From the NCBI GenBank assembly GCA_017577405.1, contig PIUA01000011.1, positions 1-51,225 of the forward strand: a DNA stretch of 51,225 nt, written 5' to 3'. The position numbers and the translations under genes are program-made. A model generated the notes under the pieces. That model saw only the letters and a list, made by a program, of their open reading frames with translations, was not told the origin of the DNA and did no database searches. This DNA comes from Bacillota bacterium. Lineage in GTDB: Bacteria > Bacillota > Limnochordia > Limnochordales > Limnochordaceae. Below, piece by piece: positions 17,309 through 25,569 of this stretch (position 1 is its first letter; every line of letters starts with the position of its first letter).

Positions 17309-17965
17309 GTGGTGGAGTGGCGGACCCACCTGGCCTCGCTGGGAGCCATCTTCCTGGCGCTGGCCTTGGGGATGGTGATCGGGCTGGGCTTGGGGGCCGA
17401 TGAGGGCTGGACCCAGCGCCAGCAGGCGGCCCTGGATCGGATCGAGCAGGAGTTGACCGCCAGCCGGCGGGCGGAACAGGCCCTCTTGGCCCGCCAGCGG
17501 GAGTTGGTGCGGGAGATGGAGCACTGGCGGGCCCTGGTGGAGCGGGGTCTGCCCCTCCTGGCCGAAGGCCGGTTGGCCCACCAGCGGGTGGCTCTCTTCG
17601 CCCCGGGCGGCCGGCCGCCCCAGGAGCTGGCCGATCTCCTCCGCTGGGCCGGGGCCGAGGTGATGGCCGTGGGGGAGGGGGGCCGGGTGGAGGAGCCCGT
17701 CCAGGCGGTGGTGGTCCTGGCCCGGCCGGGCCTCGCCGCGGAAGCCCTGGCCGGTGAGCTTCTGCCCCCCCGGGTCCCCGAGGCCGCCTACCGGCTCCTT
17801 CTCCTTCCCGACCGGTTCCCCGACCGGGAGCTCACCTTGCCCGACGGGTGGGCGGCCGTCGGGCCCACCGAGCATCCCGCGGGCCTGGCCCTCGTCCTCG
17901 TGGGCTTGATTGCCCAGCTTCCGGGCCGCTTCGGCTGGTCCCCGGAGGGGCCCCAACTCCGGTGA
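17309..17965 (+). CDS. steB: SteB/MctB-like membrane protein
   Basis: A 218-residue protein with GTG start. One N-terminal membrane helix (about residues 7-28) is followed by a coiled coil (about 35-75) and a small alpha/beta domain (VALFAPGGRPPQELADLLRW). This is the layout of the family annotated as copper transporter MctB, whose corynebacterial member SteB pairs with SteA. A metal-transport role has little support here: there is one membrane helix and no Cys or His cluster. I infer a SteA partner in division or wall assembly. Its stop overlaps the next start (GTGA). Confidence 0.75.
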   Translation: MVEWRTHLASLGAIFLALALGMVIGLGLGADEGWTQRQQAALDRIEQELTASRRAEQALLARQRELVREMEHWRALVERGLPLLAEGRLAHQRVALFAPGGRPPQELADLLRWAGAEVMAVGEGGRVEEPVQAVVVLARPGLAAEALAGELLPPRVPEAAYRLLLLPDRFPDRELTLPDGWAAVGPTEHPAGLALVLVGLIAQLPGRFGWSPEGPQLR

Positions 17966-18657
17966 GGGCGGCATCCGGCCCGGCCCCCAGCCGCCCCCGG
18001 GTGGCCGCGGTCATCCCCGCCCGGAACGAGAGTGCCCGGATCAGCGCCACCCTGGCCGCGCTGGCCCGCCTGCCCTTGGATGAGATGGTGGTGGTGGACG
18101 ACGCGTCCCACGATGGGACGGGCCATGTGGCCCGAGCCGCCCGGGCCCGGGTCATCGTCTTCGCCGAGCACCGGGGGAAGGGGGCGGCCATGGAAGCGGG
18201 ATGGCAGGCGACGGACGCGGAGGTGATCCTCTTCGCCGACGCGGACCTGGGGTCCACCGCGGAGCGGCTCTGGCCTCTGGTGGAGACGGTCCTGGCGGGG
18301 GAGGCGGACCTGGCCATCGCCGCCTTCCGGGCGGGGGGCGGGGGCTTGGGGCTGGCCACCCGGACGGCCCGCTGGGGCATCCAGAAGCTGACCGGCTTTC
18401 GCGCTCAGGCGCCCCTCTCGGGCCAGCGGGCCATCCGGCGGGCGGTGCTCGAGGCCATCGGCCCCCTGGAGGAGGGGTTCGGGGCGGAGGTGGGCATGAC
18501 CATCGACTGCCTGCGGGCGGGGGGCCGGGTGGTGGAGCTTCCCATCCCCCTCCACCACCGGGTGACGGGCCGGGACCTGGCTGGCTTCCTCCACCGGGGC
18601 CGCCAGTGGATGGCCATCACCCGGGCCCTGGCCCGCCGCTGGAGGGGAGGGCGCTGA
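17962..18657 (+). CDS. Family 2 glycosyltransferase
   Basis: A 231-residue GT-A enzyme. The frame is open upstream, but a GTG at 17962 overlapping the steB stop is the likely start. The N-terminus has VAAVIPARNESARI, then VVVDDASHDGTG and the metal-binding FADADLGS. It lacks membrane helices and resembles the dolichyl-phosphate-sugar type. It may glycosylate a lipid made by the GT4-like enzyme encoded next. The acceptor cannot be named from sequence. Confidence 0.82.
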   Translation: MRAASGPAPSRPRVAAVIPARNESARISATLAALARLPLDEMVVVDDASHDGTGHVARAARARVIVFAEHRGKGAAMEAGWQATDAEVILFADADLGSTAERLWPLVETVLAGEADLAIAAFRAGGGGLGLATRTARWGIQKLTGFRAQAPLSGQRAIRRAVLEAIGPLEEGFGAEVGMTIDCLRAGGRVVELPIPLHHRVTGRDLAGFLHRGRQWMAITRALARRWRGGR

Positions 18658-19583
18658 GCCTGGGAGCGGGCGGGCTCGGGTGGGGACTCTGGATCGTTCT
18701 GGCCGGGGGCGCGTGGGTGTTGGCCCGGGTCCTGGCCCGCCCCCTCCTCCTCTGGTGCCGGCGGCGCCACATCGGGGTGACCAACTACCGGGGCGCCTGG
18801 GTGCCGTGGGGGTTGGGTCTGGCCTGGATTCTGGCCGCCGGCGGCGGGGTGGCCGCGGGGGCCGCCCTAGCGGCGGCCGCCGCCAGGGCAGCCCGCGGGG
18901 TGGGGGAGGCGGGGCTGGGTGAGCCGGGGAGGCTGGCCGTCCTCGCCGCATGGCTTTTCTGGGCGGGTCTGGTGGGCTGGGTGGATGATCTCCTGGGCGA
19001 CGGGAGCCGCCGGGGCCTGCGGGGCCATGGCGGCGCGCTCCTCCAGGGAGAGCTGACCACCGGGGCCCTGAAGCTTCTCCTCCTGGGGAGCGGCGCTCTG
19101 CTGGTGGGGCTCGCGGCCCCGCCCAAGGGGCTGCCCCAGGGGTGGGGGTGGCTCGCGGGCGCCACCCTCGTCGCCCTCACGGTGAACACCGTCAACCTCC
19201 TGGACCTGCGGCCCGGCCGGGCCTTCAAGGGGAGCCTGGTCCTGTTGGGCGTCGCCTTCCTGGCCGATGGAGGGGCGAGCCTGCCGGCCCTCCCCGGCCT
19301 GGCCGCAGCTCTGGCCCTGATGGGGTGGGATCTGAGGGAGGAGGGGGTTCTGGGGGATGCGGGGGCCAACGCCCTGGGGGCCCTGGCCGGCTGGAGTCTG
19401 GTGGCCGCCCTGCCGCCCGCCGGGATCCTCGGCGCCCTGGTCGGGCTGGCCTGGCTCCACCTGGAGGCGGAGCACCGGTCCCTCTCCCGCCGGATCGCTG
19501 GGAGCTCCTTCCTCAACTGGTTGGATCATCTGGGCCGGCTGGAGCCCGAGCCAAGAGGGGAGGGAGGCAGTACGGCGAATTGA
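18654..19583 (+). CDS. MraY/WecA-like polyprenyl-phosphate sugar-1-phosphate transferase
   Basis: A membrane protein of about 309 residues with roughly 8-9 hydrophobic helices. Family signatures are GVTNYRGAWVPWG near the N-terminus, LVGWVDDLLGD, TVNTVNLLDLRPGRAFKG (in place of the usual NaxNLxDGLDG) and VLGDAGANALGALAGW. Such enzymes transfer a sugar phosphate to undecaprenyl phosphate. The start is unusual: a good GGAGGGGAGGG site is followed by CTG at 18654 overlapping the GT2 stop (CTGA). The first GTG, at 18717, would cut into the first membrane helix. The changed NLxD motif could alter activity. Confidence 0.72.
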   Translation: MSLGAGGLGWGLWIVLAGGAWVLARVLARPLLLWCRRRHIGVTNYRGAWVPWGLGLAWILAAGGGVAAGAALAAAAARAARGVGEAGLGEPGRLAVLAAWLFWAGLVGWVDDLLGDGSRRGLRGHGGALLQGELTTGALKLLLLGSGALLVGLAAPPKGLPQGWGWLAGATLVALTVNTVNLLDLRPGRAFKGSLVLLGVAFLADGGASLPALPGLAAALALMGWDLREEGVLGDAGANALGALAGWSLVAALPPAGILGALVGLAWLHLEAEHRSLSRRIAGSSFLNWLDHLGRLEPEPRGEGGSTAN

Positions 19584-19613
19584 ACGGGGGAGGAGAACCG
19601 AGGAGGGCGGCCG

Positions 19614-21746
19614 GTGGGGTGGGTACGGGAGGTTGAAGGGTTTTTCCGGGCCAATGGCCCCCTGGCCCGCGCCCTCCCCCACTACGAGTGGCGCCCCGAG
19701 CAGGCCCGCATGGCCGCCCAAGTGGCCGCCGTGCTCGACGGGGCGGCGGAGCCCCCGGCCGCCGTCGCCCTCATCGAGGCGGGGACGGGGACAGGCAAGT
19801 CCTTCGCCTACCTGGTGCCCGCCCTCTTCTACGCCCACGCCACCGGGGAGCGGGTGGTCGTCTCCACCCAGACCATCCCCCTCCAGGAGCAGCTGGTCCG
19901 GCAGGACCTGCCCTTTCTCGCCCAGGTGCTCCCCTTTCCCTTCCGCTACGCCCTGGTGAAGGGCTGGGCCAACTACCTTTGCCTCTTGCGTTTGGAGCGC
20001 CTCCGCCACCTGCCCGGCGAAGGGGATGAGAGCATCCGGGAGGCGCTGGAGGCTCTGGCCCGCTGGGCCGATGAGACGGCTGAGGGGAGCCGGTCAGACC
20101 TGCCCTTTGAGCCCTCCGCGGAGGTGTGGGAGGAGGTGGCGGCCGACCCCGACGGGTGCCTCCGGGCCGATTGCCCCTTCTTCCAGCGCTGCTTCTTTTT
20201 CCAGGCCCGGCGGCAGATGGAGGGGGCCCAGCTTCTGGTGGTCAACCACCACCTGCTCCTGGCCGACGCGGTGGTCCGGCAGGCGGTGGGCTGGGGGTCG
20301 GACCGGGCGGTCCTCCTCCCCTACCGGGTGGTCATCCTGGATGAAGCCCACCACCTGGAGGAGACGGCGACGGACCACCTGGGCCGCCAGCTGACCCGCC
20401 GGGGGGTGGAGCGGCTCCTCCGCCGGCTCTACCGGCGCCGGGGGAAGGAGGGCGGGCTCCTGGTGGCCGCCCGGGCCCTCGCCGGCGAGGCCGACGAGCA
20501 GGCCCCGGCCCTCCTGGAGCTGGTGGACTGGCACGTCCTGCCGGCGGTGCGCCAGGCCGGGGAGCGGGCGGCGGCCTTCTTCGACGGGCTGGGCCGGTGG
20601 GCGCCCCCGGAGGGGCCCCGGATCCTGGCGCCAGGCACCCTCCCCGAGGCCATTGAACAGCTGGCCGGAGAGGCGGCCCTGGCCTGGACCCGTCTGGCGG
20701 ACTTGCTCGACCGGCTGCGGGCGGAGCTGAAGGGGACGGCCGTGGGTCGGGAGGAGCGGGGCCGGGCGGTGCTGGCCGAGCTGGAGGGGGTCGACCTGGC
20801 CCTGCGCCGGCGGGCGGAGGAGCTGGAGGCCATCGTCAGCGCCGAGGGGCCCCAGGAGGTCTTCTGGGTGGAAGGCTCTCGAGGCGGTGTGCAGCTTCGC
20901 TCCGCGCCCGTGCAGGTGGGGCCCATCCTCCAGCAGGTCCTCTTCGACCAGGTGAGCGGGGTGGTGGCCACCTCCGCCACCCTCACCGTGGGCGGCGCCT
21001 TCCAGTATCTGGTGGAGCGGTTGGGCTTGGAAGAGTGCCGTCAGGACGGGCGGCTCCTGGAGAGCATCCTGGATTCGCCCTTCGACTACGGGCGCCAAGC
21101 CCTCCTGGCGGTGGTGGAGGACCTGCCCGAGCCGGACGGGCCCGCCTTCCCCGAAGCGGCCGCGGAGAGCCTGGAGTTGGTGGTGCCGGCGGTGACGGGG
21201 GGCACCCTGGTCCTCTTCACCAGCTACCAGATGCTGGAGGCGGTGGCGCAGGCGTTGGAGGGACGGCTCCCCGCCGACCGGCCGGTGATGCGGCAGGGGG
21301 AGCTTCCCCGGACCCAGCTGCTGGAGCGGCTCCGCTCCGAGCCGGGGGCGGTCGCCTTGGCTACCGCCAGCTTCTGGGAGGGGGTGGACCTGCCCGGACA
21401 AGCCCTGGAGCTGGTGGTGATCGCCCGCCTCCCCTTCGCGGTGCCCACCGAGCCGGTGGTGGCCGCCCGCCTGGAGCGGCTCCGCCAGGAGGGCCGGGAC
21501 CCTTTCCTGGCCTTCCAGCTGCCCGAGATGGTCCTCCGCCTGAAGCAGGGATTCGGCCGCCTCATCCGCCACCGGAACGACCGGGGGGCCGTCGTCCTCC
21601 TGGACGGGCGGGTGACCCGGCGCCGGTACGGGCGCCTCGTGCTGGACTCCCTCCCTCCCGCGGCCTTCTTCCGGGGGGACCGGTGGCAGGTGGCCCAGGC
21701 CGTCCGGCGGCACCTGGCCACCGAGCAGGGATCGGGTGAGGGCTGA
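19614..21746 (+). CDS. dinG: DinG-family ATP-dependent DNA helicase
   Basis: A 710-residue XPD-like superfamily 2 helicase with GTG start after GAGGAGGGCGG. Walker A is EAGTGTGKSFAYL, and the DEAH box is VILDEAHHLEE. Four cysteines (one in YLCLLRL, then CLRADC and FQRC) fit the 4Fe-4S cluster domain of this family. C-terminal helicase motifs include ATASFWEGVDLPG and QGFGRLIRHRND. It probably resolves branched or RNA-DNA structures. There is no exonuclease domain such as that on B. subtilis DinG, so it is the helicase-only type. Confidence 0.88.
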   Translation: MGWVREVEGFFRANGPLARALPHYEWRPEQARMAAQVAAVLDGAAEPPAAVALIEAGTGTGKSFAYLVPALFYAHATGERVVVSTQTIPLQEQLVRQDLPFLAQVLPFPFRYALVKGWANYLCLLRLERLRHLPGEGDESIREALEALARWADETAEGSRSDLPFEPSAEVWEEVAADPDGCLRADCPFFQRCFFFQARRQMEGAQLLVVNHHLLLADAVVRQAVGWGSDRAVLLPYRVVILDEAHHLEETATDHLGRQLTRRGVERLLRRLYRRRGKEGGLLVAARALAGEADEQAPALLELVDWHVLPAVRQAGERAAAFFDGLGRWAPPEGPRILAPGTLPEAIEQLAGEAALAWTRLADLLDRLRAELKGTAVGREERGRAVLAELEGVDLALRRRAEELEAIVSAEGPQEVFWVEGSRGGVQLRSAPVQVGPILQQVLFDQVSGVVATSATLTVGGAFQYLVERLGLEECRQDGRLLESILDSPFDYGRQALLAVVEDLPEPDGPAFPEAAAESLELVVPAVTGGTLVLFTSYQMLEAVAQALEGRLPADRPVMRQGELPRTQLLERLRSEPGAVALATASFWEGVDLPGQALELVVIARLPFAVPTEPVVAARLERLRQEGRDPFLAFQLPEMVLRLKQGFGRLIRHRNDRGAVVLLDGRVTRRRYGRLVLDSLPPAAFFRGDRWQVAQAVRRHLATEQGSGEG

Positions 21747-21762
21747 ATGGAGGCGTGTTCCG

Positions 21763-22251
21763 ATGAAGTTGGACCAGCTGTGGTGGGTGGTGCTCGCCCT
21801 CATCCTCTTCCAGGCCGTCACCGGCGGTGGCGGTGAGGCCTCGGTCCGCATCGAAGTGGGACGGCCCTCCCAGGGCGCCTACCGGGCGACCCCGGCCGAG
21901 CGGCACCTCTTGGGCTGGATCACCTACTGGGAAGCCCGGGGCGAGCCCTTTGAGGGCCAGGTGGCAGTGGCCGCGGTGGTCCTCAACCGGGTGCGCCACC
22001 CCGACTTCCCCAACACCATCCGGGAGGTCATCTTCCAGCGGGGGCAGTTCCAGCCCGTCGCCGAGCGGGCCTACGATCCCACCATGCCCATTCCGGAGAA
22101 CATCCAGCGGGCGGTGGACCTGGCCCTGGCGGGCCACGACCCCAGCATGGGCGCGCTCTTTTTCTACAACCCCCGCCTCACCCGGAACCCCTCCTTCTGG
22201 GCCAGCCGGCCCGTGGTGCGCCAGATCGGCAACCACGTCTTCACCCGGTAG
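21763..22251 (+). CDS. Secreted SleB/CwlJ-type cell wall hydrolase
   Basis: A 162-residue protein; GGAGG at 21749-21753 selects the ATG at 21763. An N-terminal hydrophobic stretch (about residues 4-19) serves as signal or anchor. The Hydrolase_2 domain begins at LLGWITYWEARGEPFEGQ with the catalytic Glu, continues AVAAVVLNRVRHPDFPNTI and ends SRPVVRQIGNHVF. It has no peptidoglycan-binding domain, unlike the sleB gene at 46000. It could act in spore cortex lysis or wall maturation. Confidence 0.84.
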   Translation: MKLDQLWWVVLALILFQAVTGGGGEASVRIEVGRPSQGAYRATPAERHLLGWITYWEARGEPFEGQVAVAAVVLNRVRHPDFPNTIREVIFQRGQFQPVAERAYDPTMPIPENIQRAVDLALAGHDPSMGALFFYNPRLTRNPSFWASRPVVRQIGNHVFTR

Positions 22252-22321
22252 AGGCACCCGCTTCTAGGGCCGCCAGCCCCCGAATAGGTTCCACGCGAGA
22301 GCCGGACGGGGGGGGAGGCCC

Positions 22322-23143
22322 ATGGTGGTCATCGTGCGGGGGCGGTGGCTTCTCTTGGGGCTGGTGGTCCTGGTGGTGGCCGTCTCCACCCTGGTCCACT
22401 GGACGGCGGAGCCGGTCTGGACCGCCACCAGCCGGCTCCTGCTGGCCCGCCGGGTGCCCATCTACAAGGTGGAGCGGCAGGAGCCCTGGATCGCCTTCTC
22501 TTTCGACGCCACCTGGGGCACGGAGAACACCGACCGCCTGCTGGAGATCCTGGCCCGCTACGGGGTGAAGACCACCTTCTTCCTGGCCGGCAACTGGGTG
22601 GAGGAGTACCCCGAATACGTGCGCAAGATCGCGGAGGCCGGCCACGAGATCGGCAACCACAGCTACGCCCACGGCCACATGGCCTCCATGAGCGAGTACC
22701 AGATCCGCCAGGACCTGGAGCGGAACGGCCAGCTGATCCAGCGGCTGATCGGCACCAAGCCCACCCTCTTCCGGCCGCCCTTCGGGGAGTACAACGATCG
22801 CCTGATCCAGGTGGCTGAGGAGATGGGGCTCTACACCGTCCAGTGGTCCATCGACTCGCTGGACTGGAAGGACCTCTCCGCGGACGCGATGGTGGAGCGG
22901 GTCTTGAAAGGCCTGGGGCCGGGGGAAATCGTCCTCTTCCACAATGCCGGCAAGCACACCCCCGAAGCGGTGGAGCGGCTGATCCCCGAGATCCAGGGGC
23001 GGGGCTACCGGATCGTGCCCGTGGGCGAGCTGATCCACCGGCAGAACTACACCATCGACAGCCACTCGGGGGTCCAACGGCCGCTTCCAGCGGGATCTGA
23101 CCCAGCCCGTCCCAAAGATGCGGGGGAGGCGGGGACCCCATGA
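22322..23143 (+). CDS. Polysaccharide deacetylase, YlxY/PdaB type
   Basis: A 273-residue NodB-fold enzyme with one N-terminal membrane helix (about residues 8-27). Catalytic motifs look intact: FSFDATWG (base Asp), NHSYAHGHM (metal His pair), LFRPPFGEYN, WSIDSLDW and LFHNAG. It probably removes acetyl groups from wall or cortex glycan outside the membrane. The place upstream of the M16 peptidase matches ylxY of B. subtilis. Its last four bases overlap the start of a second, paralogous deacetylase, so the pair looks like a tandem duplication. Confidence 0.86.
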   Translation: MVVIVRGRWLLLGLVVLVVAVSTLVHWTAEPVWTATSRLLLARRVPIYKVERQEPWIAFSFDATWGTENTDRLLEILARYGVKTTFFLAGNWVEEYPEYVRKIAEAGHEIGNHSYAHGHMASMSEYQIRQDLERNGQLIQRLIGTKPTLFRPPFGEYNDRLIQVAEEMGLYTVQWSIDSLDWKDLSADAMVERVLKGLGPGEIVLFHNAGKHTPEAVERLIPEIQGRGYRIVPVGELIHRQNYTIDSHSGVQRPLPAGSDPARPKDAGEAGTP

Positions 23144-23922
23144 GGGGGCGGTGGGTTCCCATCTGGGTGATCCGCCTGGATCGGCTGGTGGACGGGGTCC
23201 TCCTCGCGGCGGCCCTCCTGGTGGTGGCGGCCGCCTGGTACGGGGCGGCGCAGGCGCCCGGCAGCCTCCGGGTGCTGGCCCCGGCCGACGCCTTACGCCG
23301 GGAGGCGCCCGTCTACCGGGTCCCCACCCAGAAGCCTTGGGTCGCCTTCGCGGTCAACGTGGACTGGGGCGATGAGGTCTTGCCGGCCATGCTGGCCCTC
23401 TTCGAGCGGGAGGGCATCCAGGTCACCTTCTTCCCCACGGGCCGGTGGGCCAACCGGGCGCCGGAGCTGGTCCGGGCCATGGCGGCCCAGGGCCACGAGG
23501 TGGGCAACCACGGCTTCACCCACGATCACCCTAAGGCCCTCTCGGACCAGGCCTTGCGCCAGATGATCCAGCGGAACGAGGAACTCCTCTTCGCCCTGGT
23601 GGGTGAGCAGCCTCGGCTCTTCGCCCCCCCCTACGGGGAGGTGGACGGGCGCATCGCCCGGGTGGCGAGCGAGTTGGGCTACTGGACCGTCATGTGGACC
23701 ATCGACACCATCGACTGGCAACGGCCCAGCCCCAGCCGGATCGTGGAGCGGGTGGTGCCCCGGCTGGCGCCGGGCGCCATCATCCTCATGCACCCCACCC
23801 AACCCACCCTGGAGGCCCTCCCCCCGATTCTGGAGGCGATCCGGGCCAAAGGGATGGATGTGGTCCCTGTGGGCCGGCTGATCGAGGCGGGCCTGGCCGG
23901 CCAGGAGCTCCCGGAAGCCTGA
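23140..23922 (+). CDS. Polysaccharide deacetylase paralog with altered active site
   Basis: A 260-residue NodB-fold protein with one N-terminal membrane helix (about residues 15-33). It is a clear paralog of the upstream gene. Compared with it, the first motif reads FAVNVDWGD, where Asn replaces the catalytic Asp of SFDATWG. The third motif reads LFAPPYGEV, where Ala replaces the Arg of LFRPPFGEY. The His pair (NHGFTHDH), the WTIDTIDW motif and the late His (LMHP) are kept. It may be a binding or regulatory partner, or have shifted chemistry. Confidence 0.83.
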   Translation: MRGRWVPIWVIRLDRLVDGVLLAAALLVVAAAWYGAAQAPGSLRVLAPADALRREAPVYRVPTQKPWVAFAVNVDWGDEVLPAMLALFEREGIQVTFFPTGRWANRAPELVRAMAAQGHEVGNHGFTHDHPKALSDQALRQMIQRNEELLFALVGEQPRLFAPPYGEVDGRIARVASELGYWTVMWTIDTIDWQRPSPSRIVERVVPRLAPGAIILMHPTQPTLEALPPILEAIRAKGMDVVPVGRLIEAGLAGQELPEA

Positions 23923-23938
23923 GCCCCTGCATGGTCCA

Positions 23939-23964
23939 GGCCCGGAAAGGGTGAAGCCCGGGCC
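23939..23964. terminator. Hairpin between convergent genes
   Basis: GGCCCGG (23939-23945) and CCGGGCC (23958-23964) form a 7-base-pair stem between the deacetylase gene and the convergent GH18 gene. There is no T run on either side, so terminator function is only suggested by position. Confidence 0.33.
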
Positions 23965-24016
23965 CGCACAGGGCCTGTACGGCACTGGGCTTCCGCGGCA
24001 ACCGGGCGTCTGGGGG

Positions 24017-25327
24017 CTACCCGTCAGCCAGCAGGGTCCAGCTGTCCGGGTCCTCCTGGCCCAGCCGCCAGAGGGCGACGCCCGCCAGGCCGTACCGGCT
24101 CGCGATCTGGAGCTTGGCCCCGTGGCTCTCCCGGTTCTCGAACCAGACCTGGTTGCCCGAGCCATAGTGGAAGTAGGGGCTCTTGGCCGTCCCGTCCCAG
24201 CGGAGGGTGAGCCCAGGGGTGAGGCGCCGCTGCTCCTCAAAGAGGGCCATCACCTGGGGGTGGGTGAGGGAGCGGGCCGTCCCCTCCCGGGGCCAGTCGT
24301 ACCCGTACCCGGCCAGACCCAGGAGGACCCGCTCGGGGCTGAAGCCTGACGCCAACGCGTACTGGACCACCGCCTCCACCCAGGGCGCGGCCGCGATGGG
24401 GCCGGGGGAGCCCGTGCGGGAGTGCTGGTCGTAGGTCATGAGCACCACCCAGTCCAGGTGGGGCGCCAGGGCCGGGTAGTCGAAGGCGCCGGACCAGGCG
24501 TGGCTCGGCCGGTCCGCGGTCTTGCCCGGCAGGGCCATGGAGAGCTCCAGGCCCTCCTGGTGAAGGCGGGCGGCCAGCTCCTGGACGAAGGTGGTGAGGG
24601 CCCCCCGGTCTTCCGGCGGGACGTTTTCCAAGTCGAGGTGGATGCCGGCCGCGCCCCAGTTCCGGGCCTGCTGGACCAGCCCGTCGGCCGCCCGGCGGCG
24701 GGCTTGGGGGTCGTTGAGGAGCCGATGCACCGCCGTGCGATCGAAGGCACCGTCCCGGAAGTTCTGAACCAGCAGGTGGGTCTTGAGGCCCGCAGCGCCC
24801 GCGTGCTGGAGGACCTGGGCCAGCTGGGCCCCGCTCAGCTGGTCGGCCAGGCGGATGTTCCCGCTGCCGTCCAGGGAGAAGGCCCAGGGCACCACCCCGG
24901 TCAGCCGGTCGGCGTTGGCCGCGAAGGAGGACCAGGATGAGAGGGCCCAGTCCTCCACGTAGTACCCCCACACCTGGCTGCCGGTGGTGAGCCTCTGGGA
25001 GGGGGCGCCCACCACCAGGCTGGAGACCCACCCCTCCCGGCCATCGCCCAGGCGGACCTGGACCCAGGGGCCGGCCTGGCCGATCTGGGTTACCCGGCTC
25101 CCCTGGGAGAGGGTGGCCACCCGGCCGGTGCCGCCTGGGGCCTCCCGGACCCAGGCCTCCTCGGTGCGGATCTCCAGGAGGGTCTCGCCCGCTGCGGGCC
25201 CCTCCCCCTGGGGGGCGGGGGCCGTCACCCCGGGGGTGGGCCCGTCCGGCGAGGGGGTGGGGCCGCCCAGCAGGCCGCCCAAGGCGAGGATTCCGATGAT
25301 GGCCATGGAGAGGGTGTTGGTCGACAT
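24017..25327 (-). CDS. Secreted SH3 plus GH18 glycoside hydrolase (SleL/YaaH-like)
   Basis: A 436-residue protein on the minus strand. AGGAGG seven bases upstream selects the ATG at 25327; the open frame further upstream is non-coding in character. A signal peptide (about residues 1-25) and Pro-rich linker lead to a bacterial SH3 domain (WVREAPGGTG, then GWVSSLVV), then a GH18 barrel with the catalytic motif GIHLDLENV and VVLMTYDQH. It probably cuts cortex or wall glycan as an N-acetylglucosaminidase. It has SH3 in place of the LysM repeats of B. subtilis YaaH. Confidence 0.86.
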   Translation of the reverse strand: MSTNTLSMAIIGILALGGLLGGPTPSPDGPTPGVTAPAPQGEGPAAGETLLEIRTEEAWVREAPGGTGRVATLSQGSRVTQIGQAGPWVQVRLGDGREGWVSSLVVGAPSQRLTTGSQVWGYYVEDWALSSWSSFAANADRLTGVVPWAFSLDGSGNIRLADQLSGAQLAQVLQHAGAAGLKTHLLVQNFRDGAFDRTAVHRLLNDPQARRRAADGLVQQARNWGAAGIHLDLENVPPEDRGALTTFVQELAARLHQEGLELSMALPGKTADRPSHAWSGAFDYPALAPHLDWVVLMTYDQHSRTGSPGPIAAAPWVEAVVQYALASGFSPERVLLGLAGYGYDWPREGTARSLTHPQVMALFEEQRRLTPGLTLRWDGTAKSPYFHYGSGNQVWFENRESHGAKLQIASRYGLAGVALWRLGQEDPDSWTLLADG

Positions 25328-25399
25328 GGCAGCCTCCTGGGTCGCTGGGATGGGCGGATCGATCGCCGAGGTCTGCCCACCCCTTCGCTGCCTGCTGGT

Positions 25400-25422
25400 C
25401 CGGGCCTCCCGGAAAGGCCCGG
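25400..25422. repeat. Inverted repeat between divergent genes
   Basis: CCGGGCCT and AGGCCCGG form an 8-base-pair stem around a 7-base loop in the gap between the divergent GH18 and M16 genes. It would lie in the GH18 leader. Function unknown. Confidence 0.35.
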
Positions 25423-25510
25423 CTGGCCTGGGTTCCCCTGCCAACGGCACCAAGCTGGGCCAGCCTCCCCCAGGCCACCGGCAGCGGATCCTGTCAGGAG
25501 CCGGTTCAGG

Positions 25511-25539
25511 TTGATGGGTGGCAGGGGAGGCCGTATAAT
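25511..25539 (+). promoter_or_regulatory. Sigma-A-type promoter of the M16 peptidase gene
   Basis: TTGATG (25511-25516), 17 bases, TATAAT (25534-25539, perfect -10). The predicted start near 25546 gives a leader of about 24 bases to the ATG at 25570. Confidence 0.8.
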
Positions 25540-25569
25540 GAAGGCACTTGCCGGCGAAAGGGGCTTGGC

